A stretch of DNA of 64,000 nt from Globodera rostochiensis (Eukaryota > Nematoda > Chromadorea > Rhabditida > Heteroderidae), in contig JAEVLN010000013.1 of the NCBI GenBank assembly GCA_018350325.1, forward strand, positions 1,054,001 to 1,118,000. Direction: 5' to 3'. Shown here piece after piece: positions 53,901 through 64,000 of this stretch. The notes below the pieces were generated by a model, which saw nothing but the letters and a program-made list of their open reading frames with translations, did no database searches and had not been told where the DNA came from. A program made the position numbers and the translations under genes. The first letter of the stretch is position 1; each line of letters starts with the position of its first letter.

Positions 53901-56803
53901 AAATCAGCAAATGTGGAGGATGCGCGACAGAAAGTGAGTGAGTGGCGTGGTGGTGACCATCTTGCTTTGTTCTGATGGGTTTTTAAAGCGACCTGAATAG
54001 TGTGTCTAGGCCTTTTTATTGATTCCATTTTAACTGATTCAATGCTGACCAAAACACCTTTAAAGATTTTGTTGGAGAATGCCTATTTTGCGGTCATTCC
54101 GCCTGACGAGCACACATCCGCTGCCCAATTGGCACGCGCGCGTCTACCGCCGGAATACGAATTTGTACGCCATCAGTTGGCCACCGAATTTCGGGTCAGC
54201 ACTTTCCGTCGCATGAACTGGGCGGACTCGCACTTTGCTGGTGAGTAATTTTGGAAGATGAGAAAAAAAAAGTTCAATATATGCGTTTTTCACCCCCATA
54301 GAATTTGCACTTTGCCTCCTGGCCAATCCACAACGGGTCCATTTTGATGATTTGCCTAGGCTTGCTTCGTTGGTCAGTGCCCTGTCCGATCATCATGACT
54401 GGGTCGGTGTGCGCGTGTTGGACGATGTAAAAAATATTCTTTTTGTTCTATTTAATAGTTTTTTTGTTGAAACAATGATTGTAATTTAAAAGATTTCTTA
54501 AATTATTTATTTTTAAATTTTTTTCCAAAAAGGTGCTTGAGTTCGTCCGCTTATCAATGGAGCTTAACATTACGCGTCTACAGCAGCGCACCATTTGTTC
54601 AGTGGCTTACCTGGGCCAACTGTTCAACTACAATGTGTGCAACACCGCCAACCTCTTTAAGGTATTTATTTTAAAAAAATTGCATAGAATCTACTTTTTT
54701 GTTATGACATTTTTTAGGCCTTATACCAGCTGATCACTTTTGCCATTGTGCCATGTCCCGTTGACGGGCCCGATCATTTGGTGGTGCGTCTGCAACGCGT
54801 TCGGCTTGTGCTCCAGCTGGTGAACACTGTGTGCGAATTCTTTGTCAGCGGAAAAAGCAAGCGACGCATGGACCACTTTTTGTGCTTCTTTCTCAGATTT
54901 TGTGAGGGTGGGGGAGGGGGCAATCTTTGTAAAATATTCTTTAAAATTAGGTTAAAATGAAGAAAATATTATTTTATGGAATATTTTGGCATTGCCTTTA
55001 ACGCTGGCAGATCATTCATATACAGTGTTCATTTTTTAACCTTTCCCTAATAAATTTGTCGAGTGCTTTCACAGACCATGAAACTCGCGAGGCATGGTCC
55101 GAGCATGTCGAAGCTTTGGACGAGTTTCCGGAGGACGTGGAGAATTTGGTGGATGACCTGTTGAGAACATGGCGCAAAGGCGAGCAGTTCCCAAAAGGGT
55201 TAGCGGAGGCGCGTGAACGGGTGTCCGATGTGGAACAGTTCTATAAGGCCAAGGTTGAGTAAATTGCAAGACCAGAATTTTAGAATTGCCCATTTTCTTT
55301 AGTCCTGTGTCGTCGACAAAAAAAATGGGGGATTTTTAAAATCATTTTCAGGTTGAAGAGGTGTTGGTGGGAATGCGTTCAGCCGCTGCACGCGCAGCCG
55401 CCAAAGGGGTGGATGATGGTGATGAACAGCGGAGGTTGGGACAAATTACGGAAGAGGATGAAGAAGAAGGTGAAGATGAGGAAGAGGAAGAAGAAGAGGA
55501 GGAGGACGACAACGACGCACTGTCGGACGAGGAGGAAGAGGATGAAGAAAGGTCTAAAAAATGTAGTATTTTACGGATTTTGGTTTTTTTTATAAGGGGA
55601 GGGTCCATTTTTCATAAGGGTCAATTTAATTTTGTCACGTCGCCAACAGACAATTTCAGTGATGAAGATGAAGAAGAGGAGGATGATGAGGAGGAGGAGG
55701 AGGACAATTCGGAGGATGAAGCGATTGGTGATGATGCCGCCGAGGAGGAGGAGCAGCACATTTGTGTTCACACCCAACAAAAGCAGACACTGCCGGAGGA
55801 TGAGGACTTTATGCGCGACTTTGATCGGCTGATGGTCGAATCGTTGCAGGCCGGTGTTTTTTTTTCACGCTGTTTTTGTTAAGAAAATTGAAGGAGTCTA
55901 TTTTTTTAAGATTTTCAATTTTTTAGTCCGCTCCCGCCACCCTGCAAGGGCCGATGAGCGATTTGGCCGTGCCGCCGCTTGTCCGGCAAAAATTTGAGCG
56001 AAAACTCAAATTTGGTGAGCTTTAAATTTTCATTATTTTAGTTATCTTTGGTATTAAGCCGATTCTGAGCTCACGACGGACACAAGGCAGCAACAACAAC
56101 AGCATCAGCCGACCGCTGACGGAGTTTTGACGCCTGAACGATCGTCCGTTGTCAGTCAGCAGCAACAGCAGGTTGGGGAGAGACGCCGTGCAAAACATAT
56201 TTAAATTAATTTTTGGAATTTGTTTTTTTTTGAACCAGACCTCCCGGATAGCATTGATGCTGCGCGTCGGTTCGGCCGCCAAAGGAGGCGGTGGCGGTGG
56301 AGCAATGGCCAAAGCAGGCGGAGTACAGTTAAAGGTGTGTGCCGCACTGAGCAATAATGTTGTTGTTAGCTAGCTATTTGTTTAATATTTTTCAATTATA
56401 TGTACTTTTTTATTTTCTATTTGTTTGTTAATCAAAAGTGACTTTTTTTAATGTAAAAGGCTGTGCATATTGCGGACGAAGTGGCCAATATGGATGAAAA
56501 ATGGCGGCTGGCACAAGAGGAACGCGAGCGCGACAGACGTGAAATGAAAAAGGTGAGTAAAATACAATGCATTTGTTTTTATTTTTTCAATTTGGTTTAA
56601 CGTTCAGGCAGTTATAATAGTTGCTCGGAGAATTCGAATATTTTTAAATTTAATAATTATGCTTCTTGCGCACACAGGTCACTTTGGCCATGAATGAGCG
56701 AATGGGTGCTGCCGAGGCGGCGGACCGTCGTCGCCAAATTCAGCAAAAACTGTTTGCCCATCATCATCAGCAGAAACAGCCGTCCAACAGCGACAGCGAA
56801 TAA
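50982..56803 (+). CDS. smg-3: UPF2 / SMG-3, nonsense-mediated decay factor
   Basis: Scaffold of the nonsense-mediated mRNA decay machinery that bridges UPF1 and UPF3. Exon 1 (50982-51050) gives MTSPEQWVSDIKRQAESRKR. Exon 2 (51138-51203) gives DEDLLRSLDSSLKK, the first MIF4G motif, followed by TTFTKKLKNIGAQSA. Three MIF4G-type regions follow: LNLSKYLDEIATNICEAKLK..., LLERLPNCINRELIDAAALE..., and MNWADSHFAEFALCLLANPQ.... An acidic D/E tract (55450-55760) precedes the C-terminal UPF1-binding region (EDEDFMRDFDRLMVESLQ) and a Glu/Arg-rich helix ending in SNSDSE-stop. The gene has many exons with GT..AG introns and no break was noticed. Confidence 0.93.
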
Positions 56804-57065
56804 TCTCAGAGAGGAAAATGCATGTGGCCCCGGACAAACAAACAAACGACTTTTTTGTTTGAATGCATTTTTTTGTTATACTTTTTTGGACTCATCTGGC
56901 GCGGTGTCCACACCAAGGAAATATTTTATTTTGTTATTGTCCTCATCACAATGTGGTGGGTATTGTTGCTTTTTTGCTGCCTGTACAATGCTTAAATTTT
57001 TGTCGAGAACCAATGCACATTGAAGAGCGATGCCGTTCAGTTCCGATCAGTTTGATTGATCACAT

Positions 57066-57370
57066 TCAATTGACCCTTAAAAATCGATGAAATTTTGGAA
57101 ATGATAAGCCCGGCTTAATTGATAACATTGTAAATCGATTACTGAGTCTTAACGCAAAGTTTGGACGTACTCGCGCGCCAGGCGGCCTAGGTGTCGCGCG
57201 TGTGGAAACAGTTTGCACAAAACGCGCTATGCTTGCGCGCATTCCAAATCTCTCGCGCCACGGCATGTTCCGGCACAGCAAAGCTGCATGAATTTGGCGT
57301 AGTTGCCGTCCGTGCAGAAGCCGAATTTTTTCAGAGTTGATGTCGACATCCCTCGCTGGCGTCTAAAAAT
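57066..57370 (-). pseudogene. ShKT-domain gene remnant
   Basis: On the minus strand, FGFCTDGNYAKFMQLCCAGT C ends at a stop. A nearby frame reads EIWNARKHSAFCANCF, a clear relative of the IWNARASFCQSQF segment of the intact ShKT gene at 59.6-61.2 kb. Frames are interrupted and no complete exon structure was found. It is probably a decayed paralogue. The Cys spacing (C...C...CC..TC) is that of the ShKT fold. Confidence 0.5.
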
Positions 57371-58657
57371 TTTGCAAAAAAAAAATTTTGTTGTAACGAA
57401 AAAGAAAATTTAAAAATCATATAAATTGTAAAAAAATAAACATGTTTGTAGCAAAACTTGCAATTATTAAATCTAGTTAAGGAAAAAGAAAATTTTGTAG
57501 GAGATAAACCAACAGCTTTTACTAGATTACATAAAATTTTTTTGGATTTTATATTATTCCTTTGATTTTATTTTTTATACTTCTTTTTTTGTGAGTTTGT
57601 TTATAAAAATTCTATTTAAAAGTATAAGTTAGTTTAAATCTACTTCAAACTCGGTGTACAGACGGTTCGGCAACAAACAGTGAAACATCATAACTTTTTT
57701 GCTAGTCCCAAATCAAACAAGCTTGGTGTCGTTCGATAGCAATATGGCTCAGTTGGAGTAAGCTGCCCATGGACTGGTGGGGGGCATGGGTTCGAGTCCC
57801 ACCCGGGGTTACCATTTTGCCTTACTATATTTAACGATATTTTCAGCAAGAATTCGAAACCCCTATAATTTATTTAGCTTTTGGTTCCTACACAGGGTGG
57901 CCATAATACCTGCTTTAGCAGGGGTTTCCTGCTCTTTGGGCGTTTCCTGCGCTTTTTCACTTTGAACTGCTTTTTAAAATTTTCTCTGCTTTTTGCCTGC
58001 TAAAAGAGCAAGTAGTATACAATATATTGCAAGTATTCGTTTCGATAATTTTTTATTATCAATCCATACTCCAATACCGTGCCCATTGTTTTCGACAGTG
58101 GTTGGTTTCGACAGTGAGTGATTTCGACAGTGAATTCCAAATAAATGTTTTGAACTTGTTAGACATTTCGAATTTTCAACTTCTAAATACTTTTTAGACC
58201 TGTACCTTATCCGTTTTGCTAAAAAAAAAATGCAGTTTTAGGCTTGCCTTGAAAATTACAGATTTTTTGAATTGTTCGAATTTTTTACTTTTTCAGGTAT
58301 TTTACATCAGTACGTGGGTCGAAATGCGCTAAAAATAAGGATTTTAAACTTTTTGTAATTTACAGAATTTTCAACAGTGTCATTGTCGAAGTCCACTGTC
58401 GAAATCACTTACTGTCGAAACCAACCACTGTCGAAAACACATAGCACCCTCCAATACCAATCACGGATTATTTCAAAAAATCCGTGACCGTGATCACGGA
58501 CGCCCAAAAAAACTGCAAATCCTGCTTTTTGGGCTTTGCTGATGGCCACCCTGTTCCTACAAGTATGAAATATTCAAAGTAATTCGAAAAGTTTCCTCAA
58601 ATTTTCAACCATATTTTAATAAATTAATTAAATTACATTTAAAATTAGTCGAAGCGG
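57371..58657. other. Intergenic with a tRNA-like element
   Basis: At 57740-57815 there are A-box-like (TATGGCTCAGTTGGA) and B-box-like (GGTTCGAGTCCCACC) motifs in tRNA spacing. No acceptor stem closes, so this is a SINE head or tRNA pseudogene. 58085-58450 is an inverted repeat with GTGGTTGGTTTCGACAGTG and its complement, related to 36.3-36.9 kb. No gene. Confidence 0.45.
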
Positions 58658-59352
58658 GCCACTAGCGTCCCGCCACTAGCGTCCCGCCACTAGCGTCCCG
58701 AGCCACTAGCGTCCCGGCCACTAGCGTCCCAGCCACTAGCGTCCCAACCAAAAAATATTTTTTATTTTATTTTTAATAACCAAATTACAGTTCAAATACA
58801 TTTTAAAATTTTTGATTTTTTCTTTGTCTATGGGTACTTTTCCGTTATACGACCCCTCCCCAAATCTGCTGAAAACATCATATAGGGGTTTTCAAGGGCG
58901 CTGATCACGAATTGACAATATTTTTAAGATCTGACAACATCTAAGATTTTGAGAATCAATGATTTTATTTTTTTAATTAAGGAAAAAACAACTAAGTAAC
59001 TCCTAAGCCGGATTGGTTAGGCCTAAGCCTAACAAACCCCAAGCCAGGGTAGCTTAGGCCTAAGCCTAACGAACTTTTGACCAAAAAAGGTCCGCGAACT
59101 GGTTCAAAAACCGGTTTAAAGGTCGAGCCCCCTAAAATTTTTGCTTATTCCATCTTCAGCAACTAAGAAAACCTATAAAACCGGTTGGTAAAAAAATAAT
59201 AAAAAATCATTGATTTTCAAAATCTTAGATTTGAACTGTAATTTAGTTATTAAAAAATAAAATAAAAAATATTTTTTGGTTGGGACGCTAGTGGCTGGGA
59301 CGCTAGTGGCCTGGGACGCTAGTGGACGGGACGCTAGTGGCGGGACGCTAAT
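58658..59352. repeat. Foldback with CCACTAGCGTCCC phrase units
   Basis: Six tandem CCACTAGCGTCCC units at 58660-58746, joined by CAACCAAAAAATATTTTTTA, face five GGGACGCTAGTGG units at 59281-59350 preceded by the complementary AAAAAATATTTTTTGGTTGG. The inner part contains the CCTAAGCC palindromic family (58995-59060). No coding content. Confidence 0.85.
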
Positions 59353-59621
59353 GACCCCTACTCAAAATTAGTTGTGAACTTTTAGTGTAAATCGTATACG
59401 GATATCGGGAATAATCGTTTTTAGGCATATCGGATATCGTAAGGATTTAAAATTTGGACGATTTAATCACTGTTGTGAACCTTTGCAAATTAATTTGAAA
59501 TATAACGGGAACAATATATTTATTTATTGAGAAAACTGGGCAAAGGAATGTTTTATGTAAGAATTTATTATTTAAAATGTAATTTATTGAAAAAGTATTA
59601 TCAAATTTTTTGTATTTCTCT
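59353..59621. other. Intergenic, nothing recognised
   Basis: AT-rich sequence between the 58.7 kb foldback and the ShKT gene stop. AATTTATTGAAAAAG near 59580 may contribute to 3' end formation of the minus-strand gene. Confidence 0.3.
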
Positions 59622-61184
59622 TCACGGCTGTGCCATCGGCGGCATTGGCAATGGCGGCGGTACCATCGAAGGCGGTGCCGGTGCTGCGGTGCCTCCGGCG
59701 AAGTCGACCTGTGGCTGTTGGACAGCCTGCGGCGGCACCATCTCGCCAATGTTGCCACCGCCGCCGGCGCCCTGCAACAGTTGCTGGCAGTTTAGTTCGA
59801 TGGGACCTCGGGTGCCGCCGGTGTTCATGCCTGGGGGGATAACATTTTTAAATTTAAATTTCTTAATCCTTGACTTCATTTTTTGTCCCGAATTTGGTTA
59901 GATAAGTGGTGAAACGTGTCTATTTCCACCAGGCGCCGCAGGTTCATGACCACTTGCCGGGCTTATTTTTTGCCTAAGCTACCACTTTCCTACCCAGCTG
60001 CAGTTCCTGTTGTCGCAATGCGCACAGGGAGCAGGTGAGCGCGCAAAGGTCCGCTTTAAATGTGTCCGGATAAAATTGGCTTTGGCAGAAGCTGGCCCGG
60101 GCATTCCAAATGGGACACCTGCGCACAAAGTTTTACAAATTTTTTTTAAAATGCCGGAATGTGAATTTTCATTTTTTTGACGCTCCTACATATCGCCTCG
60201 TCGGTCCGCGCACGCCTGTTGACCCGCTGCGCCGCATGTCGCGGCACAGCACCGATACATGTACGCGCGGTATACGTTGTGCTGACAAAATGCGCCCAGC
60301 GTGGCACAGTTCAGCGCAATATCCGTCGCCGATGCCATGCCACGAGTGCCCAACGACGCACCTGTGAAACAAAACAAAAAAGATATTCCTGATACACTGA
60401 TCGAACTGGTTTGATCTGTCTATTCACACCCTGATATTACCATAAACAAATTAAAATTTCCCCAAGAAGGGAGATGCGCCTGCCGATCTCGGCAAAAGCC
60501 CCATGTCTAGTCGAGCGCGGTCGAGCGGAAGCAAGCCTCCGACAACGACCAGCAGTTCCCAAATTGGTTAATCTCACTGCCTCTTTTGCGACCCCCGGTT
60601 TTCGGTTTCGGTTTTTGGCCAACACCCGGTTAACCGAAACCGGTTTTCGCCAAACATAGGGGGGATCCTTTTGATTTCCAAATTTTTAATTTTTAGACAA
60701 ATTTTTTAACAAATATCGTTAAAAATCTAAAATTTTTTCCCGCTAAGAAATGCCAAAAGCAGAAAATGAAGGATAAAAGCTTCGAAGCCATGAATTTTCG
60801 TCAAGGAATTATTTTCGGGAACGGCTTTCCGGGAGCTGTAAGAATTCAAAATTGCGGAGCGGGATTCCCGCCTTTTTCCCGCTCCCGTTAAAAATGCTGT
60901 TAGACCCCGAGACCGAGAATCCCGTACTTTTCTCGCGGGAATCCCGCTTCCGCTGAACTCTAGAATGAATAGCATTTGAGAGACGTTGTTCCGAGAAATT
61001 CACGAGACCTTTCACTACTTAAAGCAAGGCCAAGATTCTTTTATTGGAAATCAAAATAATATTTATTAAATTTTTCCGAGTTCAATTACCCATCGGTTGC
61101 GGTTGGAGCTGTTGGGTCTGGAGAACAAAAAATTTGTTGAAAAGTGCAAAAATCGCAAGAATATTTAAAATTTTGAATCCCATT
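59622..61184 (-). CDS. Secreted protein with two ShKT-type Cys domains
   Basis: Four exons join in phase: 61184-61090, 60361-60190, 60118-59994 and 59830-59622. Exon 1 is a signal peptide (MGFKILNILAIFALFNKFFV). Exon 2 gives the first Cys domain (NCATLGAFCQHNVYRAYMYR then CCAATCG). Exon 3 gives the second (CPIWNARASFCQSQFYPDTF then DLCALTCSLC). Exon 4 encodes a Pro/Gly-rich tail (QQPQVDFAGGTAAPAPPSMV). ShKT modules are abundant in nematode secreted proteins, where they often bind channels or act in the cuticle or secretions. No catalytic domain is attached. Product function unknown. Confidence 0.75.
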
Positions 61185-61474
61185 TTTTGTTAAAAATAGT
61201 TATGAGCCCAAAACGAAGCAAAACAATTTTTATATTAAAATGCTGAGCAAACAAAAAAAAAATTGGGTTTTTTGTGCGATTAATTTTCACGAAAAATAAT
61301 ATTTGTTTATGAACAAAGGAACTAAAAATAGAATTAAAAAATTGTTTTGAAAATTTCATTTCATCGTTTTTAAAGATTATATTATTTTTAAATTATAAAT
61401 TTTTAACACAATTTATTTACCTGTGAGAATTTCATAAAACCTTTATGCAAAATGTAATTTTTGGAAATCCTTAA

Positions 61475-61935
61475 GAATTGGGGTCCCGACCAAAAAAATT
61501 TTTTAGAAATTCAGATGCATGTTTTCTAGTGTGAAAATATGCGTAGAACACGAATCCGAGCTCGGATTTTGTGAATACCGAACCCCGAACCCGAATTCGA
61601 ACCTTTCGAAATTTCAGACACGTGAAAAATAGTTTATTTATGAACTCAAAAAGGTTAAAATCTACAAAAAATCCATGAAACTGATTGTAAAAATGAGAAA
61701 ACAAAACAAATCAATAGTTAACGCGGTTGAAAATGCGCAATATAAAAAATTAGTCAAGCCAAAAAAAACTGCATTTGAAATTTTTTTGAATGTTCGAATC
61801 CGGGTACGGGGTTTGACATTCACAAAATCCAAGCTCGGATTCGTGATCTACGCATATTTTCACACTAGAAACATGCATTTAAAATTATAAACATCCAAAA
61901 ATTAAAAAAAAAATTTTCGTCGGGACCCCAATTCT
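61475..61935. repeat. Foldback inverted repeat
   Basis: Left AATTGGGGTCCCGACCAAAA ... GCATGTTTTCTAGTGTGAAA ... CACGAATCCGAGCTCGGATT is mirrored on the right, ending TCGGGACCCCAATTCTCG. Arms about 130-150 bp. The CACGAATCCGAGCTCGGATTT block is also at 49.39 kb. Confidence 0.75.
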
Positions 61936-62060
61936 CGAGGATTGCCATAATTTTAATAAATATTACACGGAAAAATTCAATAAAAAAAAATTTCAACAAA
62001 ATCGAAACGCACGCCGGAGACACATCATTCAACAGCAAATAGGTAAAATTTTGCCATATT

Positions 62061-63705
62061 TCACAGGCCCAACTCGGCCAACGTTTTCTCAACAACCGTG
62101 CGACAGTGCTCCGGACTCGCCACCGTATGCCCCACAGTATCTGGGTGCTCAAAAATTTCGTAGTCATTGCCGCCCTGCAATTTTAAGGACCTTTTTGGAT
62201 ATTAATGTAATTTACAAAAATTATCGATTCTCTTTAACGAGTATCTGAAAGGATGAATCAGACAAATACTAGTAGAAGTTTTTCGCGCATTCTATGGCTA
62301 CCGTACCAAATCCAGACTGGCCCGTATTTATGGTTAGAAAAAATAAACAAAGAAAACAAAATAAAAAACTGAATTCTTATCAAAACATTAAACATTTAAT
62401 TTTTGTAATATAAACTGATAAAGATCCTACTTTCAAGGTTTTGTCGCCAAAAAAGTGAATTTTGTCAAAGCACGGCTTCAAGTAGCGCAAACAGAACGTT
62501 TTGTCCCAACCGACCGGAAAAATATCTAAAGAATTAGGATGAAAAATAAAAAATGATGACAACTGCCGTTATAGCTCAGTCGGTTAGAGCGTGGGTCTAA
62601 TAAGCCCAAGGTCGCAGGTTCGACCCCTGCTAACGGCAGAAATATTTTTTTCAGGATAAAATAATTAAATTACCAGAAAAATCACAATTTTAATTATAAT
62701 TTTTTTTCCATAAATTACCAATACTGATTTGGCCACCAATAGAGAAGGAGAGCCGGTACTGATCGGTTGGAAACCGTTTCTGGAGTGCATCAACGAAGTT
62801 TGAACGGACTGGTGTTGTACGCTCGTACAGCACAAATTGGTCACGCTCCGCTTGTGAGCAGCTGCGGCCCACCGGCGACACATTGATCTTTGATCAAAAA
62901 AATTGATCAGCAGACACTGATCATTCAGTTAGTGGTTACTCGAAATCGGGAATTTTAAAGTGCAAATCCAGGATTTTTCGAGATTTTTCCGGTCAAAATT
63001 CTCGCGATTTTAGGTCCCAGAAATCTCCGATTTGCCAGATTCGTGTCTAACCATCCCATTGCGATGTTCAACGAAATTGCCACGCTTTAATGGCAACTCA
63101 GTCTCGGACATGTATCTGGTAATGAAAGTTTGGAAATTTAGAATATAACAAAATGTCTTTGTTTACTTGAGGCAAAAATTGGTAAGCTCTTGACACTTCG
63201 CCTCGCCCAACTCTTTGCTGATTGACTGAAAATTCATTAAATAATTATTTCAAAAACAAATTTTCAAGATTTTATAAAATTACTGTCTTATCGTATGCTT
63301 AACAATATACGTATTATTTAAAATATTAATATACTTTTGAAAATGTTCTTCAATTAAATACTTTATTGAATTTAAAAATCGTCACCAATTTCGTATTAAA
63401 ACAATTTTACAAAATAAATTTACACAATATAAATATAAATAAAAATAAACAATTAATATATTTAATATAATAATTTTACAAATTATTCAATTTGCACCTC
63501 TGATGGCAACGGTGTTCGGCCTTTGAACCCGGTAAGGCCATTTTCGGCAAAAACGAAGTCGAACATGGCCAAGCACTGGTCACGCTGTTGCGAGCCGCCG
63601 AACTGCTCAAAAATTTTGTCTAAATCCGAGCCGCCCACCACCGCAACGGGCACCCGGCGCTTCAACGATTGCAGAAAGTAAAGCATCGCAGTGTCAATTG
63701 GCTGA
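62061..63705 (-). CDS. Phosphomannomutase, 5' exon not found
   Basis: Converts mannose-6-phosphate to mannose-1-phosphate for glycosylation. Exons on the minus strand read in order [128 protein letters not shown], and finally [20 protein letters not shown] ending at 62061. All conserved blocks of the eukaryotic PMM family are present except the N-terminal FDVDGT active-site segment. Upstream of the acceptor at about 63705 no clear first exon appears before the window edge. The gene likely continues to the right. Confidence 0.88.
62565..62638 (+). tRNA. tRNA-Ile (AAT)
   Basis: 74 nt with complete cloverleaf: acceptor GCCGTTA pairs exactly with TAACGGC, D-arm GCTCAGTCGGTTAGAGC, anticodon stem TGGGT/GCCCA with loop CTAATAA (anticodon AAT), T-arm GCAGG-TTCGACC-CCTGC, discriminator A. 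It lies inside an intron of the phosphomannomutase gene on the opposite strand. Confidence 0.95.
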
Positions 63706-64000
63706 CAAATGAGAGGAAATTTAACATAAGATTTTGCAAAATTTATAAATAATAAATTTTGTTAACTTTAATATAAAATTAAAAACAATTACCATTTTTA
63801 CCCATCAAAAAAGGGCCAACCGATTAAACATGCAAAATAGGTTGCTAACGCGAAAATTTGAAAAATAAGTGAAGAGAGAAGCACAAAAAGGCACGCATCC
63901 ATTAACACGCGTCTCACTGTCAGACACTCTCCCAAAAATTAAAATAAAAATTTTAGGGGTTTTCCAAAACATTAAATGTTTTCCGCGCCAACCAAAACGC
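63706..64000. other. Right window edge, no gene assigned
   Basis: AT-rich upstream region of phosphomannomutase. On the minus strand a short GTTGGCCCTTTTTTGATGGG stretch before a GTAAAA donor-like site near 63801 vaguely recalls the start of the PMM active-site motif but lacks its second Asp-containing part. I do not annotate it as an exon. Confidence 0.3.

Noticed and set aside
57740..57815. Additional tRNA gene
   Set aside because: A- and B-box-like motifs exist, but no acceptor stem or clear anticodon arm can be folded; noted only as tRNA-like.

Overview
The window looks like nematode nuclear DNA. It is AT-rich, genes are split by very short GT..AG introns (about 43-52 bp is typical), and it holds recognisable animal housekeeping genes: ribosomal protein eL32, UPF2, VPS28, a Rab5-type GTPase and phosphomannomutase. 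It also has a secreted ShKT-domain gene and tRNA genes. Intergenic DNA is packed with inverted-repeat (foldback) elements. Species cannot be fixed from the sequence alone.

The main object is a complete Polinton/Maverick, a virus-like giant DNA transposon, at 7671-29930 (22,260 bp). It has terminal inverted repeats of about 600 bp that begin AGTAGTACC, and the 6-bp direct repeat AATCGC abuts both ends. The right two thirds carry the conserved gene set on the minus strand: spliced family B DNA polymerase, adenain-like protease, double-jelly-roll major capsid protein, penton-type minor capsid protein, DD35E integrase with chromodomain, and packaging ATPase, plus several small conserved or unknown proteins. 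The left third (8.4-14.3 kb) is an accessory region. It holds a Q-rich chromodomain-like multi-exon gene, a Cys-rich/coiled-coil gene, a Lys-rich gene and, most unusually, a stand-alone PAZ-like gene resembling the small-RNA-3'-end-binding domain of nematode Argonautes. Together with the chromodomains this suggests a set of proteins aimed at host small-RNA or chromatin silencing (inference).

Several Polinton genes carry isolated breaks: single-nucleotide frame changes in the MCP, penton, PAZ and polymerase genes and an in-frame stop in the protease. The copy is therefore either recently decayed or the assembly has residual indel errors.

Outside the Polinton: 1-7.6 kb is a Q-rich exon edge, foldback repeats and a tRNA-Asn cluster. 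The stretch 30-44.8 kb is a dense nest of foldback elements, including a roughly 7.8-kb inverted-repeat-bounded block around a Rab5 gene. VPS28 (minus) lies at 44.8-46.1 kb. At 46.4-48.2 kb are a near-perfect foldback and an ISXO2/Merlin-like transposon remnant. Next come eL32 and UPF2 (plus) at 49.6-56.8 kb, a secreted ShKT gene (minus) at 59.6-61.2 kb, and phosphomannomutase (minus) at 62.1-63.7 kb with a tRNA-Ile in one intron. Many of the foldbacks carry short tandem 'phrase' units at their outer ends, a shared architecture that may mark an undescribed repeat class.
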